Shown: in pieces, positions 33,511 to 35,693 of the stretch
Numbering within the stretch: the stretch's first letter is position 1
How the letters are laid out: the number at the start of each line of letters is the position of its first letter
Source of the DNA: JBECKQ01 sp040235375
GTDB taxonomy: Bacteria > Planctomycetota > Phycisphaerae > UBA1845
NCBI GenBank assembly: GCA_040235375.1
Contig: JBECKQ010000159.1
Span: forward strand, 1-35,693
Direction: 5' to 3'
DNA length: 35,693 bases
Notes under the pieces: model-generated
What the model was told of the DNA's origin: nothing
Database searches by the model: none
Seen by the model: the letters and a program-made list of their open reading frames with translations, nothing else
Translations under genes and position numbers: made by a program

Positions 33511-34071
33511 ATGTCATCGAACCTTGATGTCCGCAAAGGAATGGTGATCCGTCAGGGTACGCACCTCTACCGGATTACCGACGTGACCACGTCGCAAAGC
33601 GGCAAGCAGAAAGGTACGGTGCACGTCAGCATGCGGTCCCTGCATGACGGCCACCTGTCGGAGCGGTCGCTCGCGGAACTCGGCAGGATCGAAGAAGTGC
33701 CGACGTCCATCCGGTCGATGCAGTACCTGTATGCCGCAGGCGGCGAGCACGTCTTCATGGACACGGAGACGTTCGAACAGTACTCGCTCGGGGTAGACGT
33801 GCTGGGAGACGGAATGCAATTCCTCGTGATGGAGGAAACCTTCCGCTTCCTGACAGTGGAGGGCCAGCCGGTCACACTTCAACTCCTGCCCGCTGTCGTT
33901 CTCGAGGTGGTCGATACGGCCCCCGTGGAGCACGCGGGCGGTGGAGCCAACGTTATGAAGGAGGCGAAGTTGAACTGCGGTCTGACGGTCCGCGTGCCCC
34001 TCTTCATCAAGAACGGCGACAGGATTCGGGTGGGCACGGACCACCGCGATTACCAGGGCAAGGAGCACTGA
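33511..34071 (+). CDS. efp: Elongation factor P family protein
   Basis: A 186-residue protein, the normal EF-P length. It has an N-terminal KOW-like domain (VRKGMVIRQGTHLYRITDV) with the tip loop SQSGKQKGTVHV, a middle OB domain (YLYAAGGEHVFMDTETFEQY) and a C-terminal OB domain ending GLTVRVPLFIKNGDRIRVGT. EF-P rescues ribosomes stalled at polyproline. The tip loop reads K-Q-K where canonical EF-P has GKG, with lysines at 32 and 34, so a modified-lysine or unmodified type cannot be decided. The ATG at 33511 is chosen by family length; an in-frame GTG at 33481 would add ten unconserved residues. Confidence 0.9.
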   Translation: MSSNLDVRKGMVIRQGTHLYRITDVTTSQSGKQKGTVHVSMRSLHDGHLSERSLAELGRIEEVPTSIRSMQYLYAAGGEHVFMDTETFEQYSLGVDVLGDGMQFLVMEETFRFLTVEGQPVTLQLLPAVVLEVVDTAPVEHAGGGANVMKEAKLNCGLTVRVPLFIKNGDRIRVGTDHRDYQGKEH

Positions 34072-34148
34072 AGTCAGGAATCGTCGATCACCTCACGGAT
34101 GCCACTTCCATTCCCGAGAAGGAGAAGCCCAATCGACGACTCGAAGGC

Positions 34149-34739
34149 ATGGGGCAACAGGCCATGATCCACATGACTTCCGCTCGAACAGCATGGGCAT
34201 GTTCATTGCTGATCCTTCTGGGCGCCGCGGCTTGCAAGAAGGACACCGAACAGGACGCAGCGACGCCTCCATCGGCGCAGAGTCAGAGAAACAAGGTGGG
34301 AGACACTGCTATGAGCGCTCGTGCAAGACCGCTCGCTCGCATCAACCGCGATGGAGATTTCAACGATTTCGCCACGCCCCGGCCGCTGGTCACGCTGGAA
34401 GAATTCTTCGAGGGCAATGATGACCTGGGGTCGATCGGCTACAACTTCTATCCCGATCAACCCAGGCCCGCGGAGTTCTACGAGCTGTTCAAGAAGATCC
34501 GCGACAAGCCGGAGGTGGCCGACGTTCGCATCGCGGTGATGGACCTCGAAGAACCTGACAGCTGGCCCGCCACGGACAACGTCTGGATCATCACCAGCGC
34601 ATCGCCAGAGGAAATGACCGCCTGGATGGGCGAACGATTCCGGCCCGACGACATCTTCGACGGCTTTCCCACGCACTACAGCTTGGAGCCTTACGACGTA
34701 CCCGAGGGGCTGCGCGCGATCGGCGTGTGGTGGGATTGA
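34149..34739 (+). CDS. Lipoprotein of unknown function
   Basis: A 196-residue protein with a lipoprotein signal (ACSLLILLGAAACKKD), a polar linker, then a compact domain of about 120 residues. The core TLEEFFEGNDDLGSIGYNFY, then FYELFKKIRDKPEVADVRIA and IITSASPEEMTAWMG, looks like a conserved small cytosolic-type domain seen in many bacteria, here exported. I do not know a function for it. In-frame ATGs at 34164 and 34173 are alternative starts and keep the signal intact. It lies 77 bases after efp in the same direction. Confidence 0.75.
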   Translation: MGQQAMIHMTSARTAWACSLLILLGAAACKKDTEQDAATPPSAQSQRNKVGDTAMSARARPLARINRDGDFNDFATPRPLVTLEEFFEGNDDLGSIGYNFYPDQPRPAEFYELFKKIRDKPEVADVRIAVMDLEEPDSWPATDNVWIITSASPEEMTAWMGERFRPDDIFDGFPTHYSLEPYDVPEGLRAIGVWWD

Positions 34740-34961
34740 CTCCTGCGTCGGCCCCGTCCGTGCTCAACTCGCTGACGGTGCCTCGGGGAGGTCGAAGTAG
34801 ATCATCACCGTTGATGGGACCACGGGATACTCGACGCGGCATCGGTAAACGTCGATCGGCGCTGTCCGACACGGGGCCGGGAACTGCGGCGATCACCTCG
34901 GCGAGCCTGGCTCGCACGCGGCCCAGGACGGCGGCCGTTTCATCCTCGAACGAGTCTTTAG

Positions 34962-35693
34962 CCCCAGCCTGTAGGCCTCTTCTTCCTGGAGGATGCGATT
35001 ACCTCGCTCGATTTCGATGATGCGGGCGACCTGTGGGCGGTTGGCCGGGAAGCTATCATCCCGTCCAATGGGAATCAGTTGTACCGCGTGGCCGACCCGT
35101 TCGGCACGCCGTCGCTCGAGCTCGTTGTACCGACATTGGAACGTCGGACGTCTTCCATCGTCTGGGAAGGCGACACCCTGTATGGCATTCAGGGCGCGAA
35201 CCTCGATCCGCCCCAGACCCTTGTCACCATAGATCCCGGCGACGGCTACGTCTCGCCAGTGGGGACTAGCGGCGCAACGGGAATCGATCCCGAACAGGTA
35301 GGCGGCCTCACCATCAAGAACGGGGTGATGTGGGCGTTGCAGAACCTTCACGCCGGTGAGCTTTTCACTATTGATTACAAGCTGACCGGCGGGCCCGAGC
35401 CGACGGCGACTTTCGTACGCACGACCTCGCCCGACACGATCGCCTTCCTGAGCTGCGGCCTCGCCATCGACCCGGCCGACGCTCAATTGTGGGCGATGAT
35501 CCGCAGCGACCGCCTGCTCGGGTCGGATATCGGCGTTTATCAGTTGGACGAGACTACCGGCCAGCTCACGCTTATGTTCGACCTGAGCGAGTTGACGGAC
35601 GTGCGTGGCGCCTCCGGCATTGCCGTCATCCCTGAGCCGGCATCGCTTGCCCTCCTGCTGGTGGCGAGCCTTCTCGTCATCGGAGCCGGTAAC
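34962..35693 (+). CDS. PEP-CTERM protein, partial; cut by the right edge and with an unclear 5' end
   Basis: A frame open from the stop at 34959 to the last base of the window. Repeated short blade-like segments are visible: ITSLDFDDAGDLWAVG, SSIVWEGDTLYGIQG and GGLTIKNGVMWALQN, suggesting a beta-propeller-like exported protein. It ends in VIPEPASLALLLVASLLVIG, a PEP-CTERM signal whose basic end falls outside the window. No signal peptide or good start codon is found in this frame. Upstream (34740-34961) all three frames contain stops but also fragments that could belong to the same protein, so one or more frameshifts near 34800-34960 are likely. Confidence 0.6.

Overview
The window looks like a high-GC anaerobic bacterium, most likely of the Planctomycetota (Phycisphaerae-like). 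The reasons are a prepilin-like protein with a C-terminal ADSH motif, PEP-CTERM sorting tails, a dockerin-like secreted protein, and oxygen-sensitive Kor/Hdr enzymes. The taxonomic call is inference. No rRNA, tRNA, CRISPR array or insertion sequence was recognised.

Layout. (1) 1-2.03 kb: molybdenum genes. These are the end of fdhD, a MobB-like P-loop protein, and on the other strand a THEP1-type NTPase followed by a ModE-like regulator. (2) 2.1-9.7 kb, + strand: a prepilin-like protein, then a tightly overlapping set of genes. The set holds two secreted OB-fold paralogues, a lipoprotein and a c-heme protein with sulfite-oxidase-like domains, a YkoE-type ECF S component, and one polypeptide fusing both ECF ATPases to the EcfT membrane subunit. 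(3) 9.8-15.9 kb, - strand: a selenium-dependent molybdenum hydroxylase operon, transcribed as FAD subunit, fused [2Fe-2S]/Mo subunit, mocA, yqeB, yqeC. (4) 16.2-29.0 kb, - strand: a MarR regulator with a cysteine-rich tail, korD-A-B-C (2-oxoacid:ferredoxin oxidoreductase), then a double set of heterodisulfide-reductase-like genes (double hdrA, mvhD, hdrD-like, hdrA-mvhD fusion, zinc ribbon, hdrC, hdrB). (5) 29.4-35.7 kb, mostly + strand: GNAT acetyltransferase, a decayed oadB, a caspase-like lipoprotein with a broken 5' end, elongation factor P, a lipoprotein, and a PEP-CTERM protein cut by the window edge.

Main discovery. Both hdrA genes are interrupted by an in-frame UGA at the same place, directly after the residues DCSI, where HdrA family members normally carry cysteine. 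Reading continues in the same frame with canonical HdrA sequence. In both genes a hairpin with a GGUC loop starts 21 nt after the UGA, and 54 of 57 nt around the site are identical between the genes. I read these as two selenocysteine-containing HdrA proteins (817 and 1082 residues). A standard gene caller would split each into two.

Working model (inference). KorABCD produces reduced ferredoxin. The two HdrA selenoflavoproteins, with MvhD-type adapters and HdrBC or HdrD-like heterodisulfide-type sites, move these electrons, possibly by bifurcation or confurcation. Together with the YqeB/YqeC-dependent hydroxylase and fdhD, the window forms a combined selenium and molybdenum redox region.
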